From NCBI GenBank assembly GCA_964625335.1, contig CAZVBE010000002.1, positions 62,001 through 126,000 on the forward strand: DNA of 64,000 nt. Direction: 5' to 3'. The DNA comes from CAZGUG01 sp964625335 (GTDB taxonomy: Bacteria > Bacillota > Clostridia > Ch29). Numbering within the stretch: the stretch's first letter is position 1; every line of letters starts with the position of its first letter. The position numbers were made by a program, and so were the translations under genes. Positions 53,242-60,312 of this stretch are shown in pieces. Under the pieces are notes generated by a model, which ran no database searches, was not told where the DNA came from, and saw only the letters and a program-made list of their open reading frames with translations.

Positions 53242-54429
53242 ATGGTTAGAACAATAGGTACGACAGTCAGAGGCATCAGGGCTCCTATTATCAATGAGGG
53301 GGATGATCCTGTAAAAATAGTGGTTGATTCTGTTATTGAATCTATGGCTTCTGAAAGCTTTAAGCTGAGGGACAGGGATGTCATAGGAATAACCGAATCC
53401 CTTGTAGCCCGTGCCCAGGGTAACTATGCCACATTGGAACACATTGCCCTTGACATAAGAGGCAAATACACGGGAGATATAGCCGTTTTGTTCCCTATTA
53501 TCAGCAGAAACAGGTTTTCCATGATACTCAGGGGAATATGTATGGGGGCCCGGAAGGTGTACCTGTTTTTGAAATACCCCTCCGACGAGATGGGAAATCC
53601 CCTGATGGACATTGAAAAGATGGCCCAGGCTAAAATAAACCCTTACACAGATGTACTGAGTGAAGCACAGTACAGGGAAATATTTGGATATAATGTGCCC
53701 CATCCCTTTACCGGTATTGATTATGTCAGCTATTACAAAGAAATTGCCGAAAAGGGAAACATTGAAATATACCTTGCGAATAACCCAACAGCGGCTTTGA
53801 ACTATACCAGTGAAATACTGACAGCCGACGTTCACGACAGGCACAGGACTAAGAGAGAATTAAAAGCGGCCGGAGCCGAGCGGGTGTACGGCCTGGACGA
53901 TATTCTAAATAAACCGGTAAACGGAAGCGGCTACAACCCGGAATTCGGGCTGCTGGGTTCCAACAAAGCCACCGAACACAAGGTAAAGCTCTTTCCCCGG
54001 GACTGCAAAACAGTTGTGGATGAAGTCCGGAGGGCCATATTGAAAAAGACGGGCAAGCAGGTTGAGGTAATGGTATATGGTGACGGAGCCTTCAAGGACC
54101 CCCAGTGCAAAATATGGGAGCTGGCTGATCCGGTGGTATCTCCTGGCTACACCGATGGTCTTGAGGGGACCCCATGCGAAATAAAGATAAAGTATATTGC
54201 AGATAATGACCTTGAAGGTATGCAGGGCAGCCAAAAGGAGGAAGCGATAAGAGACAGGGTAAGGCAAAAGGGAAGCAATCTGATGGCCAGGGACGAATCC
54301 CTCGGTACAACACCGAGACAGCTTACCGATTTGCTGGGCAGCCTGTGTGACCTGACAAGCGGCAGTGGGGATAAGGGGACTCCCATAGTCCTGATCCAGG
54401 GATATTTTGACGATTACGCAAAGGAATAG
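53242..54429 (+). CDS. Coenzyme F420-0:gamma-glutamyl ligase family protein
   Basis: A 395-residue protein related to CofE/F420_ligase. It has IIVDSVIESM-like and RDRDVIGITESLVARAQGNY near the N-terminus, the metal/nucleotide region HRTKRELKAAG, and MVYGDGAFKDP and IADNDLEGMQGSQKEEA toward the end. CofE adds glutamate to F420. Many Firmicutes without F420 carry a longer homologue of unknown function, and this one (395 residues against about 250) appears to be of that kind. ATG 53242 follows GGGAGGG. No F420 biosynthesis gene was seen here. Confidence 0.75.
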   Translation: MVRTIGTTVRGIRAPIINEGDDPVKIVVDSVIESMASESFKLRDRDVIGITESLVARAQGNYATLEHIALDIRGKYTGDIAVLFPIISRNRFSMILRGICMGARKVYLFLKYPSDEMGNPLMDIEKMAQAKINPYTDVLSEAQYREIFGYNVPHPFTGIDYVSYYKEIAEKGNIEIYLANNPTAALNYTSEILTADVHDRHRTKRELKAAGAERVYGLDDILNKPVNGSGYNPEFGLLGSNKATEHKVKLFPRDCKTVVDEVRRAILKKTGKQVEVMVYGDGAFKDPQCKIWELADPVVSPGYTDGLEGTPCEIKIKYIADNDLEGMQGSQKEEAIRDRVRQKGSNLMARDESLGTTPRQLTDLLGSLCDLTSGSGDKGTPIVLIQGYFDDYAKE

Positions 54430-54451
54430 AACAGCATTTAATAGGCAGGGA

Positions 54452-54485
54452 AAAGTCCGCCGGCTTTGCCCGGCCTTTATTTTTC
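54452..54485 (+). terminator. Probable terminator after the F420-ligase-family gene
   Basis: GCCGG and CCGGC, with flanking AAAG/CTTT pairing, are followed by ATTTTTC. The stem is short with a bulge. Confidence 0.5.
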
Positions 54486-54586
54486 TTATCGGTTGTTTGG
54501 AATGTTTAAGCCTTGCATGGCAGGGATAAGTTTATAGTAATAGCTGCAAAGCTAATGATTAAATTATAATAAGGGGTGTCGCCACA

Positions 54587-55081
54587 GTGAAAGAAGATAA
54601 GAATAACACAAACGACGATATTATACCAGACAAACCGCAAAGGCCGATAATCAAAATATTGGTACCCGTATTGGTGATAGCAGTTATCTTTGGTATATGG
54701 GCTTATAAGAATTTGCTGCCGGCAAGTGATGTGAAGGATGAGGATACATCCGAATTTGCCCTTGATGCTACCGAAGACTTTAACCTTGAAGAGATTCTAT
54801 CCCATGGCCTGCCTGTACTAATTGACTTTGGTGCAGACTATTGCGCTCCGTGCCGGGAGATGGCGCCCATACTGGATGAACTTAACAAAGAATACAGAGG
54901 CAGAGCCGTTATAAAGTTTGTAGACATACAAAAAAACCCCAGGGCTTCCGAAGGGTTTGGAATAACGGTTATTCCGACACAGTTTTTCTTTGATAAGGAG
55001 GGTACGCCCTACTCCTATCATGAGGGTTTTTTGTCCAGGGAAAATATTATAAGAGCGTTTGAGGAGCTTGGTGTCGAATGA
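54587..55081 (+). CDS. Membrane-anchored thioredoxin-like protein
   Basis: A 164-residue protein with an N-terminal membrane helix (about residues 22-43) and an exported thioredoxin domain whose active site is CAPC (DFGADYCAPCREMAPILDEL). It is followed by the cis-Pro loop VIPTQFFF. It should keep exported proteins reduced, receiving electrons from the CcdA-like protein encoded next, with which it overlaps by 4 bases. GTG 54587 follows AAGGGG. Confidence 0.88.
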   Translation: MKEDKNNTNDDIIPDKPQRPIIKILVPVLVIAVIFGIWAYKNLLPASDVKDEDTSEFALDATEDFNLEEILSHGLPVLIDFGADYCAPCREMAPILDELNKEYRGRAVIKFVDIQKNPRASEGFGITVIPTQFFFDKEGTPYSYHEGFLSRENIIRAFEELGVE

Positions 55082-55770
55082 TCGATAGATGGCTTAGTAT
55101 TCTGGGAGAACTGATTACGGGCAATATCTGGTTTGCTCCTTTGCTGGCGCTTGTTGCCGGCGTTTTGACCTCCTTTACCCCATGCTCTCTGTCGAGCGTT
55201 CCTTTGGTAATAGGGTATGTGGGGGGTTATGCCGGCAATGATACCAAAAAAGCCTTCAGGTATTCCCTTGCATTCTGCGGTGGGATGACGGTAACTTTCA
55301 CCGTGCTGGGGACTTTGGCTTCGATATTCGGGAAACTCCTGGGGGGAACGGGTTCGTGGTGGTATATTCTGCTTGGAACCCTGATGGCGCTGATGGCGCT
55401 TCAAATGTGGGATATTATAAATATAATTCCGCAATCGCAGGTTTTGGCCAAAAACCCTAAAAGAGGCTATATTGGAGCTGCTGCGGCAGGAATGCTGGGC
55501 GGGATTTTTGCGTCCCCCTGTGCAACGCCGGTACTGGTTGTATTGCTGGCCATGGTTGCGCAAAGGGGGAGTCTTTTGTGGGGGATATTGCTGCTGCTTC
55601 TCTATTCGGCAGGTCACAGCGCGCTGCTGCTGGCTGCGGGCACTTCGGTAGGCCTGGCAAACGGGCTTGCATCATCCAATCGGTTTGACAGGATGGGCAG
55701 AATATTTAAAATTATCATGGGAGGAGCCATTCTTTTGCTTTCCTTCTATATGTTTTACCTGGGCTTTTAA
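55078..55770 (+). CDS. ccdA: CcdA-type thiol-disulfide transporter
   Basis: A 230-residue membrane protein with six helices. The paired cysteines are in FTPCSLSSVPLVIGYVGG and FASPCATPVLVVLLA, characteristic of CcdA/DsbD-beta proteins. It carries reducing equivalents from cytoplasmic thioredoxin across the membrane to the thioredoxin-like protein encoded just upstream. ATG overlaps the upstream stop (ATGA), so translation is coupled. No cytochrome c maturation genes are nearby. Confidence 0.88.
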   Translation: MIDRWLSILGELITGNIWFAPLLALVAGVLTSFTPCSLSSVPLVIGYVGGYAGNDTKKAFRYSLAFCGGMTVTFTVLGTLASIFGKLLGGTGSWWYILLGTLMALMALQMWDIINIIPQSQVLAKNPKRGYIGAAAAGMLGGIFASPCATPVLVVLLAMVAQRGSLLWGILLLLLYSAGHSALLLAAGTSVGLANGLASSNRFDRMGRIFKIIMGGAILLLSFYMFYLGF

Positions 55771-55793
55771 AACCAAGTAAAACCAAGTAAACC

Positions 55794-55910
55794 AAGGGGA
55801 CGGTTCTTGTGGTTTGTGAGGAACCAGAGGGACGGTTCTTGTGGTTTAGCAACCAGGGGCAACGACGGTTCTTGTGGTTTGTATAGGGGGACGGGCGAGC
55901 TGTCCTTCTA
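55794..55910 (+). repeat. Cluster of GGGACGGTTCTTGTGGTTT direct repeats
   Basis: GACGGTTCTTGTGGTTT occurs at 55799, 55831 and 55864, spaced 32 and 33 bases, followed by a GGAC/GTCC inverted pair at 55888-55903. AAAACCAAGTAA-like short repeats precede it. This resembles short REP-type sequences mobilised by Y1 transposases, but no transposase is present in the window. Confidence 0.75.
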
Positions 55911-55938
55911 TTATTTTTTTAAAAAAATATATAAACCC

Positions 55939-55969
55939 TTGACATTGACGTTACGTGAGGGTGTATAGT
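55939..55969 (+). promoter_or_regulatory. MerR-type promoter with 19-bp spacer
   Basis: TTGACA (55939) and TATAGT (55964) are 19 bp apart. The spacer carries TGACGTTACGTGA, a TipA/Mta-like dyad. The start codon of the MerR gene is 23 bases downstream, so the regulator probably activates itself. Confidence 0.75.
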
Positions 55970-55991
55970 TAACATGTCGGGAGGTGAACTT

Positions 55992-56756
55992 ATGGAATAC
56001 ACAGTGCAAAAGCTGGGTGAGATGGCCGGAGTAAGCGCCAGAACGTTGAGATACTACGATGAGATTGGAATTCTTAAGCCGGCAAGAATCAATTCGTCGG
56101 GGTATCGGATATATGGCCAGGGAGAGGTTGACAGGCTGCAGCAGGTACTCTTTTATAAAGAGCTGGGTGTGAGCCTGGAAAACATCAGGGCTATAATAAA
56201 TGCGCCGGCCTTTGACAGGGTGAAGGCACTGCGTGTGCATTATGACAAGCTTCTCGAAAAAAAAGCGCGGATAGACACCTTGCTAACCAACATTAGTAAA
56301 ACCATAGCTTTGGCAGAAGGGAGGATTAGTATGACTGATAAAGAAAAATTCGAGGGTTTTAAGGAAAAGTTGGTAAAGGATAATGAGGATGAGTATGGCG
56401 AAGAGATAAAAGAGAAATACGGTGATGAGGCCGTCGAAAGGTCCAACCGGGCGTTTAAGAACATGACCGGGGAAGAATATGACAGAATGCTTGACCTGGA
56501 TAAACAGGTAAAACTGGCACTGGCAGAGGCTTACAAAGATGGTGATCCTGCAGGGGAGCCGGCTCAAAGGGCAGCGGAGCTGCATAAGAAATGGTTAACC
56601 ATATGCTGGGGACATTACGACAGAGAAGCCCACGCCGGACTTGCGCAAATGTATGTGGACGATAAGAGATTTACAGCCTATTATGACAAAGAGCAGCCGG
56701 GTACGGCAGAGTTATTAAGGGATGCAGTATACATCTATACCGGTGAGAAGGAATAG
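55992..56756 (+). CDS. MerR-family regulator with TipAS effector domain
   Basis: A 254-residue regulator. The winged helix is YTVQKLGEMAGVSARTLRYY followed by DEIGILKPARINSSGYRIY. A coiled-coil dimer helix follows (about 78-110). The C-terminal TipAS ligand domain spans about 130-250 (EEYDRMLDLDKQVKLALAEA, WLTICWGHYDREAHAGLAQM). TipAS proteins bind thiopeptides or other hydrophobic drugs and activate transcription. ATG 55992 follows GGAGGTG. Its own promoter has the 19-bp spacer. No drug pump is adjacent. Confidence 0.9.
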   Translation: MEYTVQKLGEMAGVSARTLRYYDEIGILKPARINSSGYRIYGQGEVDRLQQVLFYKELGVSLENIRAIINAPAFDRVKALRVHYDKLLEKKARIDTLLTNISKTIALAEGRISMTDKEKFEGFKEKLVKDNEDEYGEEIKEKYGDEAVERSNRAFKNMTGEEYDRMLDLDKQVKLALAEAYKDGDPAGEPAQRAAELHKKWLTICWGHYDREAHAGLAQMYVDDKRFTAYYDKEQPGTAELLRDAVYIYTGEKE

Positions 56757-56773
56757 TACCTGAAGGCATAAAT

Positions 56774-56803
56774 AAAAGCGGCCGGTTTATCCCGGCCGCT
56801 TTT
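56774..56803. terminator. Bidirectional terminator between merR and the MoaD-like gene
   Basis: AAAAGCGGCCGG (56774-56785) pairs perfectly with its complement at 56792-56803 around a 6-base loop, with T-rich flanks in both directions. It lies between convergent genes. Confidence 0.85.
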
Positions 56804-56808
56804 GCTTT

Positions 56809-57033
56809 TTATCCTCCTCCTACCGGCGGAAACAGCGAAAGCACATCTCCTTCGGCAAGCTGTTCATCAAGGTTTCCGTCCCTTCCGTTGACCAGCAGCA
56901 GGGCCACATCCTCTTGTCTGATATCAAGCAGCTCCAAAATTTTGCGTGCCGAGGAGTTTTGCGCCACTTTCATGTCCAGTACTTTTGCTCTCCCATCTCT
57001 TAACGTGGCAAATAATCTGACCTCAATTTTCAT
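56809..57033 (-). CDS. MoaD/ThiS-family sulfur carrier protein
   Basis: A 74-residue ubiquitin-fold protein ending in GGG (LSLFPPVGGG), which is the C-terminus thiocarboxylated in MoaD. The start is KIEVRLFATLRDGRAKVLDM. MoaD supplies sulfur for the molybdopterin dithiolene that holds Mo or W. ATG 57033 follows GGAGG by 9 bases, and the upstream extension is the end of the radical SAM gene. Linkage to a tungsten-type AOR suggests a carrier dedicated to this enzyme's cofactor. Confidence 0.85.
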   Translation of the reverse strand: MKIEVRLFATLRDGRAKVLDMKVAQNSSARKILELLDIRQEDVALLLVNGRDGNLDEQLAEGDVLSLFPPVGGG

Positions 57034-57047
57034 ATATTCTGACCTCC

Positions 57048-58088
57048 CTAAGGACAAATAATATATTTCCTGGCCCAGAGGCAGTCGGAGCAAGAAGGGC
57101 TTCCGGTGTAGCAATCATAAGATGTGTCCTTTACCAAATCACACCCCTCCACGTAATCGCAGTCAATGCATGAGGGATATCTATTATTCCTGACAACAGA
57201 CCGGAAATGGCTATATTCGCTGCTTTCCCAAATATTTTCCAGATCATTCTCATACAGGCTGCCGAAGGAATGCTTAAGAACCGTCTTTTCCCTGCCAAAT
57301 ACATACTCTCTGTATGTATGGGAGAGTCTGTAACAGGGAACCATTTGGCCGCCTGCATCAATAAAGGCTGATTGATCTTCCACAAAGCTGCATCGTCGCT
57401 CTGTTTTTAACTCATAGTTTGGAAGCACCAATTTTATTCCCTTTTTAAAAGAATACTTTATTGCTTTATCAAATAAAAGCTTACCCTGTTTATTTTCATA
57501 TCGGGTATATAGTATCCTATCTGCATTTTCTCTGCTTTGCGGCAGTAAGTTGGATACTACTAACACATGGGCCTTTAAAGTGTCGGCCAGGTCAATCATC
57601 TTAAAAATATCATCTGCATTATCCTTAGAAAGAACAAATTGAATTCCAATATAGGGAGAGCTTTTTGCGGTATTTTCTTTCAATCTATTTATTCTATCTA
57701 TGTTTTTAATAATTACGTCCAGATTTGCATTCCTGATTTTGACGAAGTTTTCGTGCAAACCATCAATCGAAACCATAACAAGGTTTACTCTTCGGACAAT
57801 CAAATCCAGCAATACATTGTCAATATCCATGGCATTGGTAGTCAGCGTCAGATGGTAATGTCCAAGGGCTCTTATGGCTTCATATATCAGGGGTGCGCAA
57901 GTGGGCTCCCCAATCCCTCCCAGAACAACCGAATTTAATTTATTCATGTGGCTAATTTCTTTTATTATCTTACTAAACAATTCCGGATCCATGTCCAGAG
58001 GTTTTTCATTCCAGGAACGTCTGTAGCAAATGGAACAGTTCAGATTGCACTTGTTGGTAAGTTCGAGATAGAGCTTCTGTAATGTCAT
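57048..58088 (-). CDS. Radical SAM/SPASM protein, AOR-linked maturase
   Basis: A 346-residue radical SAM protein. The cluster motif CNLNCSICYRR is near the N-terminus. The C-terminal SPASM-like region is cysteine-rich (CIDCDYVEGCDLVKDTSYDC and CSDCLWARKYIICP). This is the layout of the maturases encoded with tungsten-dependent aldehyde:ferredoxin oxidoreductases. The exact reaction is not established; cofactor tailoring or peptide modification are both possible. It lies 15 bases from the MoaD-like gene and downstream of AOR on the same strand. Confidence 0.8.
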   Translation of the reverse strand: MTLQKLYLELTNKCNLNCSICYRRSWNEKPLDMDPELFSKIIKEISHMNKLNSVVLGGIGEPTCAPLIYEAIRALGHYHLTLTTNAMDIDNVLLDLIVRRVNLVMVSIDGLHENFVKIRNANLDVIIKNIDRINRLKENTAKSSPYIGIQFVLSKDNADDIFKMIDLADTLKAHVLVVSNLLPQSRENADRILYTRYENKQGKLLFDKAIKYSFKKGIKLVLPNYELKTERRCSFVEDQSAFIDAGGQMVPCYRLSHTYREYVFGREKTVLKHSFGSLYENDLENIWESSEYSHFRSVVRNNRYPSCIDCDYVEGCDLVKDTSYDCYTGSPSCSDCLWARKYIICP

Positions 58089-58121
58089 AACATCAACCTT
58101 CCTGAAGTATTTGATATTAAA

Positions 58122-58307
58122 TCAAAGTTTCGGAAGTGAAAGTACCATAAAGACTTCAATCCGAAGCCTGGAGCCTATGATAAAATACTTTATTTCACTT
58201 TCTGATGATAGGGCTTCATGAAAGGTCAGCGCATGCATTAAATGGTTTAACAAGGCGCAAGTTTCCTCTAATGCATTTTCCCATAAGCGGGTTCCCATGA
58301 AGCCCAT
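58122..58307 (-). CDS. Possible small protein between AOR and the radical SAM gene
   Basis: A 61-residue frame with two Cys/His-containing stretches (EETCALLNHLMHALTFHEAL) and a hydrophobic end. It lies in the 270-base gap between the AOR stop and the radical SAM start, on the same strand. The start is uncertain: only a weak site precedes ATG 58307. No family was recognised. It could be a small accessory protein of the module, or noncoding. Confidence 0.4.
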   Translation of the reverse strand: MGFMGTRLWENALEETCALLNHLMHALTFHEALSSESEIKYFIIGSRLRIEVFMVLSLPKL

Positions 58308-58359
58308 TAATATTTTTCTGCAATTAGTTTTATTAGAAGCCGTTCATATTAAACACTAA

Positions 58360-60159
58360 TCAGCCATCTATTCCGAGTTGCTTAAGCCTTTCCGAAGTTG
58401 GGATTCCGTTAACATCCCATCCCCTGACCTCATAGTATTTGGGAAGCAGCTGATCTAATTTATGAACCCATCCCTTTGAAGGCCCGTCGGGAATAGGCTC
58501 ATCCAACAGCCTCCTGGGCAGAGTATCCTGGGACGAGTCGATACCGGCTTCTAAGTTGTACAGCTTTTCAAGGTTCCATATCCTTTCGCCGGCCTGTATA
58601 AAGTCATCTCCGGTCAGATATGTTCCGCAGACAGCATTGACCAGATTGGCATAGTCATCGGCACCCAAGGCGAAGGAAGTAAACAGGCAAAGTCCGGAGG
58701 AATCTATAGCTGCGGTGAAGTCTTGGAATATCTTGGCCCATTCAGGCTTTCCTTCCAGGGAAAGCCTGTCGAGCTTTTCAGGAAGCCCTAAAATTTCCGG
58801 AGAAATCATATAACCTCTAACATGGCATCCACCCCTGTTGGAAGTGGCATACTGTACTCCATGACCCTGTATGCCTCTTGGATCGTAAGCAGGCAGCTCC
58901 TGCTTCTTGACCGTCATGGATAGTTCCGGCACGCCATGCATCTGGCAAAGCCTGTATGACCCCTGAGCCAGTTTAGCACCCAGTCCGTCGGCATCGGCCA
59001 TTCTCTTTGTCCATTCAACTATGGCCTCGGCATTACCCCAGACCAGCTCAGGCCCTCCATCCAGCTGGTCCTTTTTAATATAACCTTTATCATACAGTTC
59101 CATGGCTGCGGCTATTGTTGCACCGGCAGAGATGGTATCTACGCCTATCTCGTTGCACCAGTAGTTTGCCTTGATGATATCAGGGAGGCTTGATACCCCG
59201 CAGTCGGAACCAAAAGCCCAGATGGTTTCGTATTCCGGTCCGCAGCCTTCAATATCATCCACCTTGCAGTATCTTCCGCAGGCTATGGGGCACCTGAAGC
59301 AGGGGTCCTTCTTTTGCAGATATTTTTCTGCCAGCGTTTCCCCGCTTATCTCTTCAGCTTTATCAAAGGTACCATACTGGAAGTTGTTGGTTGGGAACAC
59401 ACCGTTTTCATTGATAATATTTATAAGTATGGCAGTACCGTAGGCGGGTAGGCCCTGGCCGGTGACTCCGTTTTCTTTAATCTTATCCATACACACCGAG
59501 AAAACTTCCTTAAGCTTATCAGGGTGGGCTATATTAACCTTTTGGGTTCCCCTGACTGCTATGGCTTTTAGGTTTTTTGAGCCCATAACTGCGCCAACAC
59601 CCGAACGTCCTGCTGCCCTGCCCAGGTCATTCATTACCGATGCTATTCTTGATAGCTTTTCACCGGCAGGTCCTATAGCCGCAACCCTGACTTTTTCCCC
59701 GTGCTCCTTTTCGAGAGCATGGGTGGTGTCCGAAACAACTTTTCCCCAGAGGTGGGAAGCGTCCTTTAGCTCCACCTTGTCGTCGGCAATATTAAGATAG
59801 ACTGGTGCTGCAGCTTTACCTTCAAAGATAATTGCGTCATATCCTGCCAGTTTGAGCTCGGCACCCCAGTAACCGCCCGAGTTGGAAGACGCTATGGTGC
59901 CTGTAAGAGGTGATTTTGTAACTACCATGTATCTTCCGCCGGTGGGTGTATTAGTTCCCGTAAGCGGACCGGTGGCAAAAATCAGTTTATTTTCCGGGCT
60001 CAAAGCATCGACACCGGGGTCAACCTCATCCATCAGTATTTTTGAAGCCAATCCTCTGCCTCCGATGTATTTTTGCGCTTTTCTCTCATCCAGCGGTTCG
60101 GTCTTAATTGTCATTTTGTTTAAGTCTACCCTTAGAATCTTACCATTATAACCGTTCAT
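58360..60159 (-). CDS. aor: Aldehyde:ferredoxin oxidoreductase, tungsten type
   Basis: A 599-residue AOR. The start is GYNGKILRVDLNKMTIKTEP. The pterin-binding segments are GTNTPTGGRYMVV and NSGGYWGAELKLAGYDAI. The [4Fe-4S] ligands are CFRCPIAC and a later Cys in IDSSGLCLF. The length matches the family (about 600). The enzyme oxidises aldehydes to acids with ferredoxin, or runs in reverse in some acetogens. The linked MoaD-like and radical SAM genes and a sigma-54 promoter just upstream form one module. AGGAGG precedes the ATG. Confidence 0.92.
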   Translation of the reverse strand: MNGYNGKILRVDLNKMTIKTEPLDERKAQKYIGGRGLASKILMDEVDPGVDALSPENKLIFATGPLTGTNTPTGGRYMVVTKSPLTGTIASSNSGGYWGAELKLAGYDAIIFEGKAAAPVYLNIADDKVELKDASHLWGKVVSDTTHALEKEHGEKVRVAAIGPAGEKLSRIASVMNDLGRAAGRSGVGAVMGSKNLKAIAVRGTQKVNIAHPDKLKEVFSVCMDKIKENGVTGQGLPAYGTAILINIINENGVFPTNNFQYGTFDKAEEISGETLAEKYLQKKDPCFRCPIACGRYCKVDDIEGCGPEYETIWAFGSDCGVSSLPDIIKANYWCNEIGVDTISAGATIAAAMELYDKGYIKKDQLDGGPELVWGNAEAIVEWTKRMADADGLGAKLAQGSYRLCQMHGVPELSMTVKKQELPAYDPRGIQGHGVQYATSNRGGCHVRGYMISPEILGLPEKLDRLSLEGKPEWAKIFQDFTAAIDSSGLCLFTSFALGADDYANLVNAVCGTYLTGDDFIQAGERIWNLEKLYNLEAGIDSSQDTLPRRLLDEPIPDGPSKGWVHKLDQLLPKYYEVRGWDVNGIPTSERLKQLGIDG

Positions 60160-60197
60160 GGCAAACCTCCTATTATTAGATTCTTAATACCGATAAC

Positions 60198-60215
60198 GAG
60201 CAAGGTTCATGCCAA
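60198..60215 (-). promoter_or_regulatory. Sigma-54 promoter of the AOR module
   Basis: On the minus strand TTGGCATGAACCTTGCTC matches the -24/-12 consensus, with GG and GC exactly 10 bases apart. It is 39 bases before the AOR start codon and just after the activator gene's terminator. The adjacent gene encodes a GAFTGA-containing activator. Confidence 0.75.
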
Positions 60216-60252
60216 TACAAAAAACCCCTCGAAGTCCAACTGTTTCAAGGGG
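60216..60252 (-). terminator. Terminator of the sigma-54 activator gene
   Basis: CCCCTTGAA and TTCGAGGGG (one G-T pair) form a stem followed by six T on the minus strand, directly upstream of the AOR promoter. Confidence 0.75.
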
Positions 60253-60312
60253 TCTAAAAGCATTGACTGCGGCCATGTTCCATATGGGTACATAAAAATG
60301 ACAATTCATCTG

